DNA of 64,000 bases from assembly GCF_030686155.1 (NCBI RefSeq), contig NZ_JAUPEV010000004.1:73215-137214 (forward strand), read 5' to 3'. How positions within the stretch are numbered: position 1 is the stretch's first letter; every line of letters begins with the position of its first letter. A program made the position numbers and the translations under genes. This document shows positions 27,017 through 36,203 of this stretch, piece by piece. The notes beneath the pieces were generated by a model. That model was not told where the DNA came from, did no database searches, and was given only the letters and a program-made list of their open reading frames with translations. Source of the stretch: Helicobacter_J cappadocius (lineage in GTDB: Bacteria > Campylobacterota > Campylobacteria > Campylobacterales > Helicobacteraceae).

Positions 27017-27394
27017 CTAAAGAGGAAAGTTGGTCTCCAAATAAGATAATTTTTTCTCAAATTCATCAAAATTTTGAGAGTCCCCTAGTTTTGACTCAAT
27101 TTTATTCATCAAAGCTTCAAATCTTTTAAAAATCGTAATCACTCTCTCAGCTTCTGCAGTGATAATAGTTCCCCCACCTCCTCTGCCACCACTAACACTC
27201 TGTACTAGAGTATTTTCTGATAGATGATTCATACTATCAATATCATCCCAAGCAGCCTTGTAGCTCATTTTCATTTTTTTTGCTGCTTTTGATATAGAAC
27301 CCGTTGCTTTGATCTGCTCAAGTAACTCAATTTTGCCTTTTCCCAAAAAATTCTTATCCTCTTTTTTGATCCAAAAACGCAAAAAAACCTTCAT
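27017..27394 (-). CDS. modE: ModE-type molybdate-responsive repressor, DNA-binding domain only
   Basis: 125 residues, a winged-helix LysR-like domain: GKGKIELLEQIKATGSISKAAKKMKMSYKAAWDDID, then the ModE hallmark NTLVQSVSGGRGGGGTIIT. It is about half the E. coli ModE length and lacks the C-terminal di-Mop domain, as in Campylobacter ModE-like proteins. The ATG at 27394 follows the HD-GYP gene stop by two codons and AAGGA overlaps that gene's end, so modE may be co-transcribed with it. It should regulate modA through the palindrome at 26988-27011. Confidence 0.9.
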   Translation of the reverse strand: MKVFLRFWIKKEDKNFLGKGKIELLEQIKATGSISKAAKKMKMSYKAAWDDIDSMNHLSENTLVQSVSGGRGGGGTIITAEAERVITIFKRFEALMNKIESKLGDSQNFDEFEKKLSYLETNFPL

Positions 27395-27398
27395 ATAT

Positions 27399-30005
27399 CT
27401 AATCCTTGTATTTCTCGCTAATAACCAAAAACTCGTCTATATGTTCCAAAAACAAATCTACAAGTTCAGGTTGAAATTGTTTGCCTTTGAGACTTCTTAT
27501 ATGTTCTATAACCTCAGGAAGAGGCCAAGCCTTCTTGTAACATCTATCATTTCCAATAGCATCAAAAACATCTGCCACAGCTGTGATTCTTCCAAAAAGA
27601 GGTATTTCATCGCCCTTTAGATTGCATGGATATCCACCTCCTGACCACCATTCATGATGAGTTTTTGCAATCTGTGCAGAAGTTTCCAGAATGATACGAT
27701 TAGAACCTTTAAGCATTTCAAAACCTAATGTAGTATGTGTTTTCATCACTTCAAATTCTTCTGGAGTGAGTTTTCCAGGCTTATTTAAAATAGCATCTGG
27801 AATACCTATTTTCCCTATATCATGCATTGGAGAAGCAATCTCTATTAAAGATTGTTCTTCTTGAGAGCATCCATAAAGTTTTGCAAGAAGGCTAGAATAT
27901 TTTGCTACTCTTTTGATATGATTGCCCGTTTCTCTACTTTTACCCTCACAAATAGTTCCCATCGCGATAATAACATCTTTTTGAACATTTTCTATTTCTT
28001 GTTGCGACTCGACAATCTTGGTAATATCTGTTCCCACTGCCATAATTTCAATAGGTTTTCCATCAAGATCTTTAATATAAACCCCAACACTATTAACATA
28101 AAAATGAGTGCCATCATAACGAGTATGTCTAATGATACCTTTATAGACACCTTTTTCATTGAGAGCTTTACCAATTTGCATAAACTGATGTTTTTGTTCA
28201 TCATCTAAAAACTCATAAATATTTTTACCTATAATATCTGCTAGTTTAAAACCTGAGATGCTTAAAAAAGTAGAGTTCGCATAAGTAAAATTTCGATTCA
28301 GATCTAATCTAAAAAGACTTTGATTTCTATCAATAAGTTCTTCATACTGCTTCAATAGATAACGTTTTTCGTCATCTGAATACTGCAAAAATTTAATATC
28401 TTTTTCAAGCTGTCTTTGATTGAGCTCCTCATCAGTTCTATCAATCTCACCTACAATATACGAAGAAACTTCTCCATTGCTGTCAAAAACTGCCTTGATA
28501 ATAGTATTTACATAAAACAAGCTTCCATCTGCCTTAATATGGCTCATTTTACCACTCCAAACACCTTTTTTCCTAAGGGTGGGTACGACTTCATTAAGGA
28601 CATAATCTTTCATTTCAGCATTTAAAACATCAAGAACATTTTTTCCAATGATTTGCTCTTTTGTATAACCTGTGATATTACGCATTTTTTCATTAGTATA
28701 AGTAATATTAAGATCTCTATCGATAATATTATGATGGATTGCCTCATCTACCATATCTCGATAACTTTTGAGCGATTTGGTTGTGGCGTCTAGTTCTTTA
28801 GAAGTAACCTGAAGTAAATGGGTCATTGCATTTAAGATTCTTGATTCTTTATTCTGATTGAATTCTAAATAGCTTTCTCTAGGTCTAAAATCAAACTTAT
28901 CTTCACTAAGCAATACTCGAGTATTTGTGAGATTCAAGATAGCATTTTCTGAATTAAAATGATAAACCTCACCATAGGTAAAAAATCCACAAACTGCATC
29001 AGCGTCACTAGAAATATCCAACAAATCATTAATTCCATCAAGTCCTAAGAATAATACCCTTCCAATACAAGAATACATATAGATAGCTTGGGTTCTACGC
29101 GGACATTTTTCATTCTCAGCAAAAAGATCTCTTTTGACATTTTCTAATAACCCAAAAGAAAAACTTACTCTACTGCCCTCAGGAATATTTCCCAAAAATG
29201 CAATACCACCATCATCTAGGACTTTGTCCAAAACCCTACCTACCATGTTTCCATCTGTATTTTCAAATACAAAAGGAAAATTCCAGCCATCTTGTTCAAC
29301 TGTTTTAAAAATATCATCTCCAAAATATCGCTTATAAATTTCCTTAATAGGTGTGTGATTTATCTCATATACGACATTTTTATGAGATTTGGTAACCTCA
29401 AGAGCAAGTCCTATAGGACGCCAACCAAAACTATAGCTATTTTGAACATTCAAAATCTCTGAATCAATCACGGCACAAACAATTCCATTAAGATAAATAC
29501 CTTTTGTATCCCCAACAAGAGTTCTAACACCCCTAGATCCACTACCTGTTGCTTTACCCCCAGAGACTATGATTTGCGGAGCAAGACGATATATTTCATT
29601 TAAAAACTCTTCTCCAGAGACACTAAAATACTCGATAAAAACAATCAAAAGCTTTGTATTAGATGTAAAAGAAGAAACAAGCTCTTCTGCCATCTTCTTT
29701 TCGGGAACATCGCTTGAAAAATGTGCTGTTCTAATAGTTGAGTGCAAAAAGCAAGAAATTCCCAATACGATATCATCCTTAGATACCTTAGCATCCATGA
29801 TCTGATGAGAACTAGAAGCAACTAGAATCTCACATCCTGGAAGTAACTGATTAAGTGTGTCAATCAAATATTCAGAAATTTCACGTCCCAAAGAACCAAA
29901 GATTTGTATAAAATACTTTTCTTTAGTGTCTAATCCTATCTGATAGAGCCTTAAATCACTCTCTAACTGTGCTTTGTCTTTAAAAGTAATATTTACTAAT
30001 CGCAA
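27399..30005 (-). CDS. FIST-PAS-PAS-HD-GYP signalling protein
   Basis: 868 residues, apparently cytosolic. Order: FIST N domain about 30-230 (IVSGGKATGSGSRGVRT, LNGIVCAVIDSE), FIST C domain about 230-380, PAS about 416-530 (ITYTNEKMRNITGYTKEQIIGKNV), PAS about 553-660 (FTYANSTFLSISGFKLADIIGKN), HD-GYP about 678-860. The HD-GYP part has MHDIGKIGIPD and HHEWWSGGGYP, so metal and GYP motifs are present. Predicted role: c-di-GMP phosphodiesterase controlled by ligands such as amino acids (FIST) and PAS signals. It starts with TTG at 30005 after AAGGA. No GGDEF protein is in the window. Its stop is 4 bases from modE. Confidence 0.88.
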   Translation of the reverse strand: MRLVNITFKDKAQLESDLRLYQIGLDTKEKYFIQIFGSLGREISEYLIDTLNQLLPGCEILVASSSHQIMDAKVSKDDIVLGISCFLHSTIRTAHFSSDVPEKKMAEELVSSFTSNTKLLIVFIEYFSVSGEEFLNEIYRLAPQIIVSGGKATGSGSRGVRTLVGDTKGIYLNGIVCAVIDSEILNVQNSYSFGWRPIGLALEVTKSHKNVVYEINHTPIKEIYKRYFGDDIFKTVEQDGWNFPFVFENTDGNMVGRVLDKVLDDGGIAFLGNIPEGSRVSFSFGLLENVKRDLFAENEKCPRRTQAIYMYSCIGRVLFLGLDGINDLLDISSDADAVCGFFTYGEVYHFNSENAILNLTNTRVLLSEDKFDFRPRESYLEFNQNKESRILNAMTHLLQVTSKELDATTKSLKSYRDMVDEAIHHNIIDRDLNITYTNEKMRNITGYTKEQIIGKNVLDVLNAEMKDYVLNEVVPTLRKKGVWSGKMSHIKADGSLFYVNTIIKAVFDSNGEVSSYIVGEIDRTDEELNQRQLEKDIKFLQYSDDEKRYLLKQYEELIDRNQSLFRLDLNRNFTYANSTFLSISGFKLADIIGKNIYEFLDDEQKHQFMQIGKALNEKGVYKGIIRHTRYDGTHFYVNSVGVYIKDLDGKPIEIMAVGTDITKIVESQQEIENVQKDVIIAMGTICEGKSRETGNHIKRVAKYSSLLAKLYGCSQEEQSLIEIASPMHDIGKIGIPDAILNKPGKLTPEEFEVMKTHTTLGFEMLKGSNRIILETSAQIAKTHHEWWSGGGYPCNLKGDEIPLFGRITAVADVFDAIGNDRCYKKAWPLPEVIEHIRSLKGKQFQPELVDLFLEHIDEFLVISEKYKD

Positions 30006-30113
30006 ATTTTTTCCTTAATACAAGAAGGGATATAATAATAATTTTCCTAACTTTACAATGTTTTTTCTTCTAATAGACTGAATTATAACTTTTATTGATT
30101 AAAAAATGATGGT

Positions 30114-31322
30114 CTAAAATTCCAAACTGAATATATGGCAATCATTTTCATAACTATATTCAAGTCTATAGTGATGCAAAAATAAAATCTCACTCACGAT
30201 AGAAAGTCCTAGTCCATGACCACTCACCGCACTATGTGAAGAATCTCTACAAAAAGGTTCTAAATAGTAATTAATATCATGTTCAAGCCTATCACCTTTA
30301 TTTTTCACAATAATTCTATTTTCAATAGATTCAATATACACTCTACCATCTTTACTATACTTCAGCCCATTTTCTACAAGATTTTTTAATGCCACCGACA
30401 AAAGACGCAAATCTCCAGAAATACTAAAATTCTTACCAAAATTTACAGAAATATTACTCTCTTCATCAAAAAAGCTTGATAATGCCTCAAATATCAGGGT
30501 CTCGCTCAAAAATTCTTCACTTGTGATGACGATGTTTCCACTATTAACACGTTCAAACTCTAGCATATTATCAGATATCTTTTGCATATCGCCGACATAA
30601 CGCTCGAGTTTTTTAAACTCTTGTGTTTTGTTTTTCTCCAGTGCTAAAATAAGCTTCATTTTTGCCAAAGGTGTTTTGAGCTCATGTCCAATGTTCCTCA
30701 AAATAAGCTCTCTACTTTTTAGCATTTTAAAAATCTTTTCGCCCATAAAGTTAAATGCACGAATCAAATCTCCAATTTCATCTTTCCTGTTAGTTTTCAA
30801 ATCTCTATCATATTTTCCTTTTGCAAACTCCTTAATCGCGTATCCAAGCTTATTTAAAGGATTGAGCAGAGTAAAAGAAATAACATATAAAACACCTAAA
30901 ATAAACATAATGGGAAAGAAAAATACCTTTAATCTATTTTCTTCCCAAAAATCTGATTCAATATCTTTAGCCACGATAAAATTATCTCCAAAATAATTCA
31001 CACTAAAACCTATTGTTGTTTTTGTTCTAAAAATTTTCACTCCTAACATATCATCATTTCTTGAATCAATGATTTTATAATTTCTTGGCATAGCAATCAA
31101 ACGAATGTATCCAAATTTTTTCATAGCAAGTGTTACAGCATTGATATTTCCAGTCGTATAATTAGGTAAAATGCTTTGAATAAAAAGCATTGTCTCGTTT
31201 TTTGCCCTTTCATTTTGCTTTTCGGTGATAATTTTGTCACTCTGGTACCATAATGCCATAACAAACAAAAAAGCCATTCCAAAAAAAATGCTGAATTTAA
31301 CCCTTAAGCTCGTTATAAACAA
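30114..31322 (-). CDS. Two-component sensor histidine kinase
   Basis: 402 residues. Membrane helices near 10-28 and 132-152 flank a periplasmic sensor of about 100 residues; HAMP-like linker to about 205; phospho-His in NIGHELKTPLAKMK near residue 212; ATPase motifs LKNLVENGLKYS and SGHGLGLSIVSEIL. The start is TTG at 31322, overlapping the regulator stop by ten bases, with no ATG near the first helix. Architecture is like ArsS-type kinases of Helicobacter. The signal is unknown; a CpxP/Spy-like gene upstream suggests envelope or metal stress. Confidence 0.88.
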   Translation of the reverse strand: MFITSLRVKFSIFFGMAFLFVMALWYQSDKIITEKQNERAKNETMLFIQSILPNYTTGNINAVTLAMKKFGYIRLIAMPRNYKIIDSRNDDMLGVKIFRTKTTIGFSVNYFGDNFIVAKDIESDFWEENRLKVFFFPIMFILGVLYVISFTLLNPLNKLGYAIKEFAKGKYDRDLKTNRKDEIGDLIRAFNFMGEKIFKMLKSRELILRNIGHELKTPLAKMKLILALEKNKTQEFKKLERYVGDMQKISDNMLEFERVNSGNIVITSEEFLSETLIFEALSSFFDEESNISVNFGKNFSISGDLRLLSVALKNLVENGLKYSKDGRVYIESIENRIIVKNKGDRLEHDINYYLEPFCRDSSHSAVSGHGLGLSIVSEILFLHHYRLEYSYENDCHIFSLEF

Positions 31323-31981
31323 AACTTATACCCTATCCCCCAAACAGACTGAATAAATTTAGGCTCTTTGGCGTTATCATTGAGCTTAACTCTAAGGTTT
31401 CTAACGTGAGTATCGATACTTCTTAACAAGCTGTCCTCATGAATTGCATTTATAGTGTTAGCGATTGCCTCTCTTGAGATTGGATGAAGTCTATTTTCTA
31501 TCAAAAAAACTAAAATATCAAATTCTGTATTAGTTAGATCAAGGACTTGATTATTGAGTTTTGCCTCTCTTTTTTCAATACTAATAACCAAATTATCAAA
31601 AACCATCTCCTTGGGCTTGAATCTCCTGAGCATTGCATTAATTCTAGCTATTAATTCTGCAGGTTCATAAGGTTTTGCGAGATAATCATCTGCCCCCTTT
31701 TCGAATCCTTGAATTTTATTATAAATATCTCCTCTTGCTGTAGAAATAATAATGGGGACTTGCGAAATGGCGCGAATTTTCTTACACAGATCAAAGCCAT
31801 CCATTTCAGGCAAAGTCAGATCTAAAATCACCAAATCAATGCCTCCTTGATTTTCTTTCATTAACTCCATTGCCTTGCTTGGCAAATCAGTAGCCAATAC
31901 ATCAAACCTTGCTTGTTCTAAATAGGTTTTTATCAAGCCTTGCATTTCTAAATCGTCTTCTATTAGCAGTAGTTTTCCCAT
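31313..31981 (-). CDS. OmpR-family response regulator
   Basis: 222 residues. Receiver domain with LLIEDDLEMQGL, phospho-acceptor Asp in LVILDLTLPEMDGFDL and the KPYEP lysine; C-terminal winged helix with LTNTEFDILVFLIEN and DTHVRNLRVKL. The ATG at 31981 follows AAGGATTG and is preferred to a TTG at 31987. It forms an operon with the kinase at 30114-31322 and probably the small periplasmic protein upstream. ArsR or CpxR analogies are by domain only. Confidence 0.92.
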   Translation of the reverse strand: MGKLLLIEDDLEMQGLIKTYLEQARFDVLATDLPSKAMELMKENQGGIDLVILDLTLPEMDGFDLCKKIRAISQVPIIISTARGDIYNKIQGFEKGADDYLAKPYEPAELIARINAMLRRFKPKEMVFDNLVISIEKREAKLNNQVLDLTNTEFDILVFLIENRLHPISREAIANTINAIHEDSLLRSIDTHVRNLRVKLNDNAKEPKFIQSVWGIGYKFCL

Positions 31982-31995
31982 TTTCAATCCTTTTT

Positions 31996-32373
31996 TTAGT
32001 CATCTTCTCCAAATTCTTTGGATATTTTACATCTTTGTTCTTCATTCAAGATAGAGTGCAATTCCTGTAAAAAATCCAAATCGAGTTTGATTTTTTTGTG
32101 ATGTATATTATTGAGCTTATTTTTTATCTCTTCGATATTAAACCCCTCTTGAGAAAAAAATCTCATTATTAAGGCATCTGTTTGGCCATTTGCCTTCCAC
32201 CAATCTTTAAGTTGATGGTGATATTGTTTAAAAAGTTTTTTTACAGCCTTTTCCTGAACATCATCTAGCCCAACATTTTTAAGATCCTTGTGCAATTCAT
32301 TAAGATCTCGCCAGTTATCAGCCACGCACACAGTAGCAAAAAGCAAAAACAAGCAAACAAAATATTTTTTCAT
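31996..32373 (-). CDS. CpxP/Spy-like periplasmic protein
   Basis: 125 residues. Signal peptide MKKYFVCLFLLFATVCVA, then an all-helical domain with the spaced motifs of the LTXXQ family: LDDVQEKAVKKLFKQYHHQLKDW early and LNEEQRCKI late. Spy and CpxP are periplasmic chaperones or stress sensors, and some relatives bind metals. Located 14 bp before the response regulator start, so likely co-transcribed with the two-component system, which recalls the cpxP-cpxRA arrangement. The His-rich stretch HHKKIKLDL could bind metal, but that is speculative. Confidence 0.7.
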   Translation of the reverse strand: MKKYFVCLFLLFATVCVADNWRDLNELHKDLKNVGLDDVQEKAVKKLFKQYHHQLKDWWKANGQTDALIMRFFSQEGFNIEEIKNKLNNIHHKKIKLDLDFLQELHSILNEEQRCKISKEFGEDD

Positions 32374-32480
32374 CTTATACCTTGAAAAATTTTTATCAAA
32401 TTATAGTCTTCAAGGTTGTAGTTTTTGTCAATTATTTCAAAAGCCAAGAATCCACCTATCAATATTTATTTTTGTCAAAA

Positions 32481-33503
32481 CTAATAATAAAGATATTTTC
32501 CACGTTCATATTGACTAGGTAAATCAATCTTTTGCTTCAACTCAAGAGCAGCTTGAATTGGCCAATATGGATTAATAAGTAGCTCTCTAGCCAAAAATAC
32601 ACCATCAACCACATCGGATGTAATAAGCTTATTTGCCATTAAAGCATCTCTAATAAATCCTCCACCTATGCAAGGCATGGACAATTTTTCCCTAAGTATC
32701 CTAGCACACTCTATTTGATATCCCCAATAAACTTTAATATCAGCCTCAACAACGCCCCCTGTACTAACATTTAGTACATCAAAAAGATGCTTGATAGGTT
32801 TTAGCAAAGACACAAAATCTTCTATGTCATTTCCATTTTGATGATAGTCTCTAGCTGAAATTCTTAGAGATATCAAAAAATCCTGAGGCAAAACCGATCT
32901 TAGAGCTTCTAATATCTCTTTTAGGAATCTCGATCTATCTTTACCGTATTCATCACTTCTAGTATTGGCAAGTGGGGATAAAAATTCACTGATGAGATAG
33001 CCGTGTGCACCATGCACCTCAATACCGTCAAAACCTGCTTTTAGAGCTCGAATTCCTGCTTGTTTAAAGTCTTCTATGATGGTTTTAATATCTTCAATAT
33101 TCATCTCTCTTGGTATTTTAGATTTTTCAGAAAAAGGAATACTTGAAGGTGCAATAATTTCCCCTGCAGAACATTCGCATTTTCTTCCTGAATGCCCTAT
33201 TTGAATAATTATCTTTGAACCATACTGATGAGAAGCTTGTGCAATCGATCTCAATCCTTCTATATGTTCATCAGACCATATACCTAAATCCTGATCTGAT
33301 ATTCTTCCATCCTTAGAAATAGCACTACACTCTACTATAATTAGCCCTACTTGACCGATAGCTCTACTCAAATAATGTTGATAATGCCATTGTGTTACCT
33401 TTCCATCAGGGGTGGCACTATATTGATCCATTGGAGCCATCACGACCCGATTTTTAATCTCAAGATTCTTGATTTTCCAATTTGAAAAAAGTGTATTGCT
33501 CAT
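32481..33503 (-). CDS. Old yellow enzyme-family NADH:flavin oxidoreductase (YqjM/NamA type)
   Basis: 340 residues, FMN-dependent TIM barrel. N-terminal RVVMAPMDQYSATPDGKVTQWHYQHY, QIGHSGRKC, the catalytic-region motif FDGIEVHGAHGYLISEFLSP followed by NTRSDEYG, and a C-terminal phosphate-binding GGGFIRDALMANKLI. Best fit is the thermophilic-like YqjM class, which reduces alpha,beta-unsaturated carbonyls with NAD(P)H. The physiological substrate is unknown. It lies 8 bp downstream of a small unknown gene on the same strand. Confidence 0.9.
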   Translation of the reverse strand: MSNTLFSNWKIKNLEIKNRVVMAPMDQYSATPDGKVTQWHYQHYLSRAIGQVGLIIVECSAISKDGRISDQDLGIWSDEHIEGLRSIAQASHQYGSKIIIQIGHSGRKCECSAGEIIAPSSIPFSEKSKIPREMNIEDIKTIIEDFKQAGIRALKAGFDGIEVHGAHGYLISEFLSPLANTRSDEYGKDRSRFLKEILEALRSVLPQDFLISLRISARDYHQNGNDIEDFVSLLKPIKHLFDVLNVSTGGVVEADIKVYWGYQIECARILREKLSMPCIGGGFIRDALMANKLITSDVVDGVFLARELLINPYWPIQAALELKQKIDLPSQYERGKYLYY

Positions 33504-33511
33504 TTTTGCTC

Positions 33512-33712
33512 CTAATTTTTGATATAAAATCCCTTTTCATTGTAAGTTATATCAAATTTTTCGCCACTTTTTAAATCAATCAAATAACACTGTTCGATTG
33601 TTTCAGCTAATGCCCTTTCAATAGGTATTTGCCTTAATCTTTGCTGGACTTCCTCCATATCTTCACACAAAGCTGAAAAACCAAACATCATTAGTTTATA
33701 TTCAAAATCCAT
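33512..33712 (-). CDS. Small conserved-type hypothetical protein
   Basis: 66 residues, acidic and soluble (EMEEVQQRLRQIPIERALAET-like helix, then a beta hairpin LIDLKSGEKFDITYNEKGF). GAGG lies 6 bases before the ATG. It precedes the OYE-type reductase by 8 bp in the same direction, so it is probably the first gene of that unit. No family recognised. Confidence 0.6.
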   Translation of the reverse strand: MDFEYKLMMFGFSALCEDMEEVQQRLRQIPIERALAETIEQCYLIDLKSGEKFDITYNEKGFYIKN

Positions 33713-33765
33713 TTTCTACCTCTATAAAGTTCATCAAAATCTACTATACTTTATCACAAAAATAT

Positions 33766-33771
33766 TATAAT
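33766..33771 (+). promoter_or_regulatory. -10 box of thrC
   Basis: Perfect TATAAT 33 bases before the thrC ATG in the divergent spacer; AAGGA is the ribosome site. Confidence 0.6.
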
Positions 33772-33804
33772 CCCATTACATATAAATATTTAACAAGGAT
33801 TTTT

Positions 33805-35268
33805 ATGAATGTTTTTACTCAAACTCGCTCAAACACTGACAACCAGATCAAGAAAATAGACTTTCAAGAGGCAATCTTAAATCCAAGTGCCCCATTAGGA
33901 GGACTTTATACGCTTGAAAATATCCCTAAAATAAATTTTGAAGAATTTACAGATCTCCAATATAACGAACTTACTGAAGCAATTTTTTCTGAGTTAGGAT
34001 TTTCTTTAGATCGTGATGTTTTAAAACAAGCCCTCCATAGCTATGAAAATTTTGACAATCCTAAAAATCCTGCTCCTTTGGTGCAAATAAAAGAAAATCT
34101 CTATTCTCAAGAGTTATATCACGGTCCTACAAGGGCATTCAAAGATATGGCATTGCAACCGTTTGGAGTTATTTTTTCCAATCTTGCAAAGAAGAAAAAT
34201 AAAAAATACCTTATACTCGCTGCTACAAGTGGCGATACAGGTCCTGCAACATTACAAAGCTTTGCCAACCAAGACAACATCTGTGTAGTTTGCCTGTATC
34301 CAAAAGGTGGGACTAGCGATGTGCAAGAACTTCAAATGATTACACAAAATGCAAAAAATCTAAAAATATTCGGAATAAATGGAAATTTTGATGATGCACA
34401 AAGCACACTCAAAAATCTCCTATCAGATGAGGATTTTAAAACAAAATTAGAAAAAAAAAGCATCTATTTATCTGCTGCAAATTCTGTGAATTTTGGACGA
34501 ATTGCCTTTCAAATTATCTATCACATATGGGGTTATCTCAATTTAGTAAAAAATACTCAAATTAAGTTTGGAGAGGAAATTTATATCATCATTCCAAGTG
34601 GAAATTTTGGAAATGCACTTGGGGCTTTTTATGCAAAAAAAATGGGTTTGCCTATCAAAAAAATTATCATTTCTTCAAATCCTAACAACATTTTAACAGA
34701 ATTCATTCAAACAGGTATCTACAATATTAAAGACAAGACCCTTATCAAAAGTTATTCTCCAGCGATGGATATTCTCAAAAGCTCAAATGTAGAAAGAGTA
34801 TTGTTTGCACTTTTTGGATCAAAACGTACCTATGAGCTAATGAATAATCTTGAGCAATATTTCTCTTATGAACTTCTTCCTGATGAGCTAGAAAAATTAC
34901 AAACTTATTTTTCAGCGACATTTTGTAGTGACAGAGAATGTTTAGAATATATAAAAAAATCCTTTGATATGGGGTATTTGCTAGATCCTCACACAGCCAC
35001 AACGCTAAAAGGAGTAGATGAATTTTGCAAGAATACCCCTACTGTGATATGTTCTACTGCCGAATGGACAAAGTTTGCACCAAATGTAATAGAAGCTATT
35101 TTTAGCAAACGGCTAAACGACAAAGAGGCCATCACATTTATGTGTGAGCAAAAACAACTTAAAATCCCAGATTCTATAAAAAATCTCTTTTCCAAACCCA
35201 TTATCCATTCGCAAATCTTGCAACAAAACAACATAAAATCTGAAATATTAAAATGGCTTGACAAGTAG
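33805..35268 (+). CDS. thrC: Threonine synthase
   Basis: 487 residues, PLP enzyme converting O-phosphohomoserine to threonine. The PLP lysine lies in HGPTRAFKDMALQPF near residue 116, followed by AATSGDTGPATLQSF and a phosphate-binding IPSGNFGNALGAFYA. N-terminal APLGGLYTLENIPKI fits the long ThrC class. Monocistronic, followed by a strong terminator hairpin. Confidence 0.96.
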   Translation: MNVFTQTRSNTDNQIKKIDFQEAILNPSAPLGGLYTLENIPKINFEEFTDLQYNELTEAIFSELGFSLDRDVLKQALHSYENFDNPKNPAPLVQIKENLYSQELYHGPTRAFKDMALQPFGVIFSNLAKKKNKKYLILAATSGDTGPATLQSFANQDNICVVCLYPKGGTSDVQELQMITQNAKNLKIFGINGNFDDAQSTLKNLLSDEDFKTKLEKKSIYLSAANSVNFGRIAFQIIYHIWGYLNLVKNTQIKFGEEIYIIIPSGNFGNALGAFYAKKMGLPIKKIIISSNPNNILTEFIQTGIYNIKDKTLIKSYSPAMDILKSSNVERVLFALFGSKRTYELMNNLEQYFSYELLPDELEKLQTYFSATFCSDRECLEYIKKSFDMGYLLDPHTATTLKGVDEFCKNTPTVICSTAEWTKFAPNVIEAIFSKRLNDKEAITFMCEQKQLKIPDSIKNLFSKPIIHSQILQQNNIKSEILKWLDK

Positions 35269-35368
35269 TTTAAAATAATACCGAACTCTTACAAAAATGC
35301 TTAAAAGATTATCACAGTATCGATCGATCATTCCTTTGAAATAAACCCTTGATGAGAAGATTTATTCT

Positions 35369-35409
35369 AAACCATAATCAAATTTTTTTGATTATGGTTT
35401 GTTTTTTTT
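35369..35409 (+). terminator. Rho-independent terminator after thrC
   Basis: A perfect 14-bp stem (35369-35382 with 35387-35400), TTTT loop, then G and eight Ts. It lies 100 bp beyond the thrC stop, so the transcript has an unexplained 3' leader or carries another short RNA. Confidence 0.88.
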
Positions 35410-36029
35410 GGAAATATCTATACAAAAAATATCACAAAATTGGACTTTGACATCTAGTATGTTTATTAAACTCTAAATTTTAGTTATTGTTAATTGCCCC
35501 TCCCCATTATTCTGCGAAAAATAATGACAACTAAGTTGGGTGCTAACGGGGCTTACTTAAGACTAGAGTGAGAAAAACACCATAACACCTATAAGCTTTC
35601 TATGCTGTATTAAAATATTGTAAAAAGTTCCAAACTACATGCAATTTTCAAATATGGCAACCAAGTAGGCTTACCTTACTATAAATATGCAGCACACAAA
35701 AAGACAAGAAGAGATGGTTGTTTTCACCCTCTGATGAGTTGTGAGTTATTTACGAAGTTATTGCAGTTATGTGTATTATATCTTTCATAGGATTCCTTGA
35801 TTGTAATCGTTATTTTTTTCATGTCCAATTATATCATAAATCTTAACTTTATTATAAACAAATCGAATATCTCATGGGATTTATCCAATATTAATGGTTG
35901 ATTCTTTGATTAAATAAATTAATATTTTCATTTATATATACAATTACTAACATGTTTGTATTTAGCATATTTTTTTGTGTAAAAATGAGAGTTTAAATAT
36001 CATAAAAAGAATTATTATAGAATAAAAGC
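35410..36029. other. Non-coding block between thrC terminator and tRNA-Sec
   Basis: About 620 bp without an open frame of usable length on either strand. It holds a compact inverted-repeat structure at 35496-35552 and otherwise AT-rich sequence. Six-frame reading gives only short fragments broken by stops, so it may be an eroded mobile element or an RNA locus. Confidence 0.6.
35496..35552. other. Branched hairpin element, possible structured RNA or IS200/IS605-type end remnant
   Basis: GCCCC (35496-35500) pairs with GGGGC (35548-35552), enclosing a 7-bp stem CATTATT/AATAATG (35505-35511 with 35520-35526) and a 4-bp CAAC/GTTG stem (35528-35538). That is a three-way-junction fold in an otherwise AT-rich spacer. 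No transposase or TnpB frame survives alongside. Assignment is inference. Confidence 0.4.
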
Positions 36030-36123
36030 GAGAGGGCGGAAGAATCGAACTCCCCAGCATCTAGACACCTAGACACTCTATGGGTTTGAAGCCCAAGGCA
36101 TACACCAGTTATACTTGCCCCCC
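36030..36123 (-). tRNA. selC: tRNA-Sec (anticodon TCA)
   Basis: Minus strand. Loop CTTCAAA gives anticodon UCA. Acceptor GGGGGGC pairs with GCCCTCT, T-arm GGGAG-TTCGATT-CTTCC, and a long variable arm of nine base pairs (AGTGTCTAG with CTAGATGCT, loop GTGT). All are tRNA-Sec traits. CCA is not encoded, unlike the four other tRNAs here. It diverges from selA. Confidence 0.9.
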
Positions 36124-36164
36124 ATTTATAAAATTATTTTATAGCGTTTTAAACAACATTATCA

Positions 36165-36170
36165 TATAAT
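36165..36170 (+). promoter_or_regulatory. -10 box of the selA operon
   Basis: Perfect TATAAT 34 bases before the TTG start of selA, in the spacer shared with tRNA-Sec on the other strand. AAAAGGGG follows as ribosome site. Confidence 0.55.
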
Positions 36171-36203
36171 CATATCGATTTAAAATCGCTTAAAAGGGGT
36201 TTT

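Noticed and set aside
30114..31981. Naming the two-component pair arsRS or cpxRA
   Set aside because: Domain layout fits several families; sequence alone did not allow a specific name.
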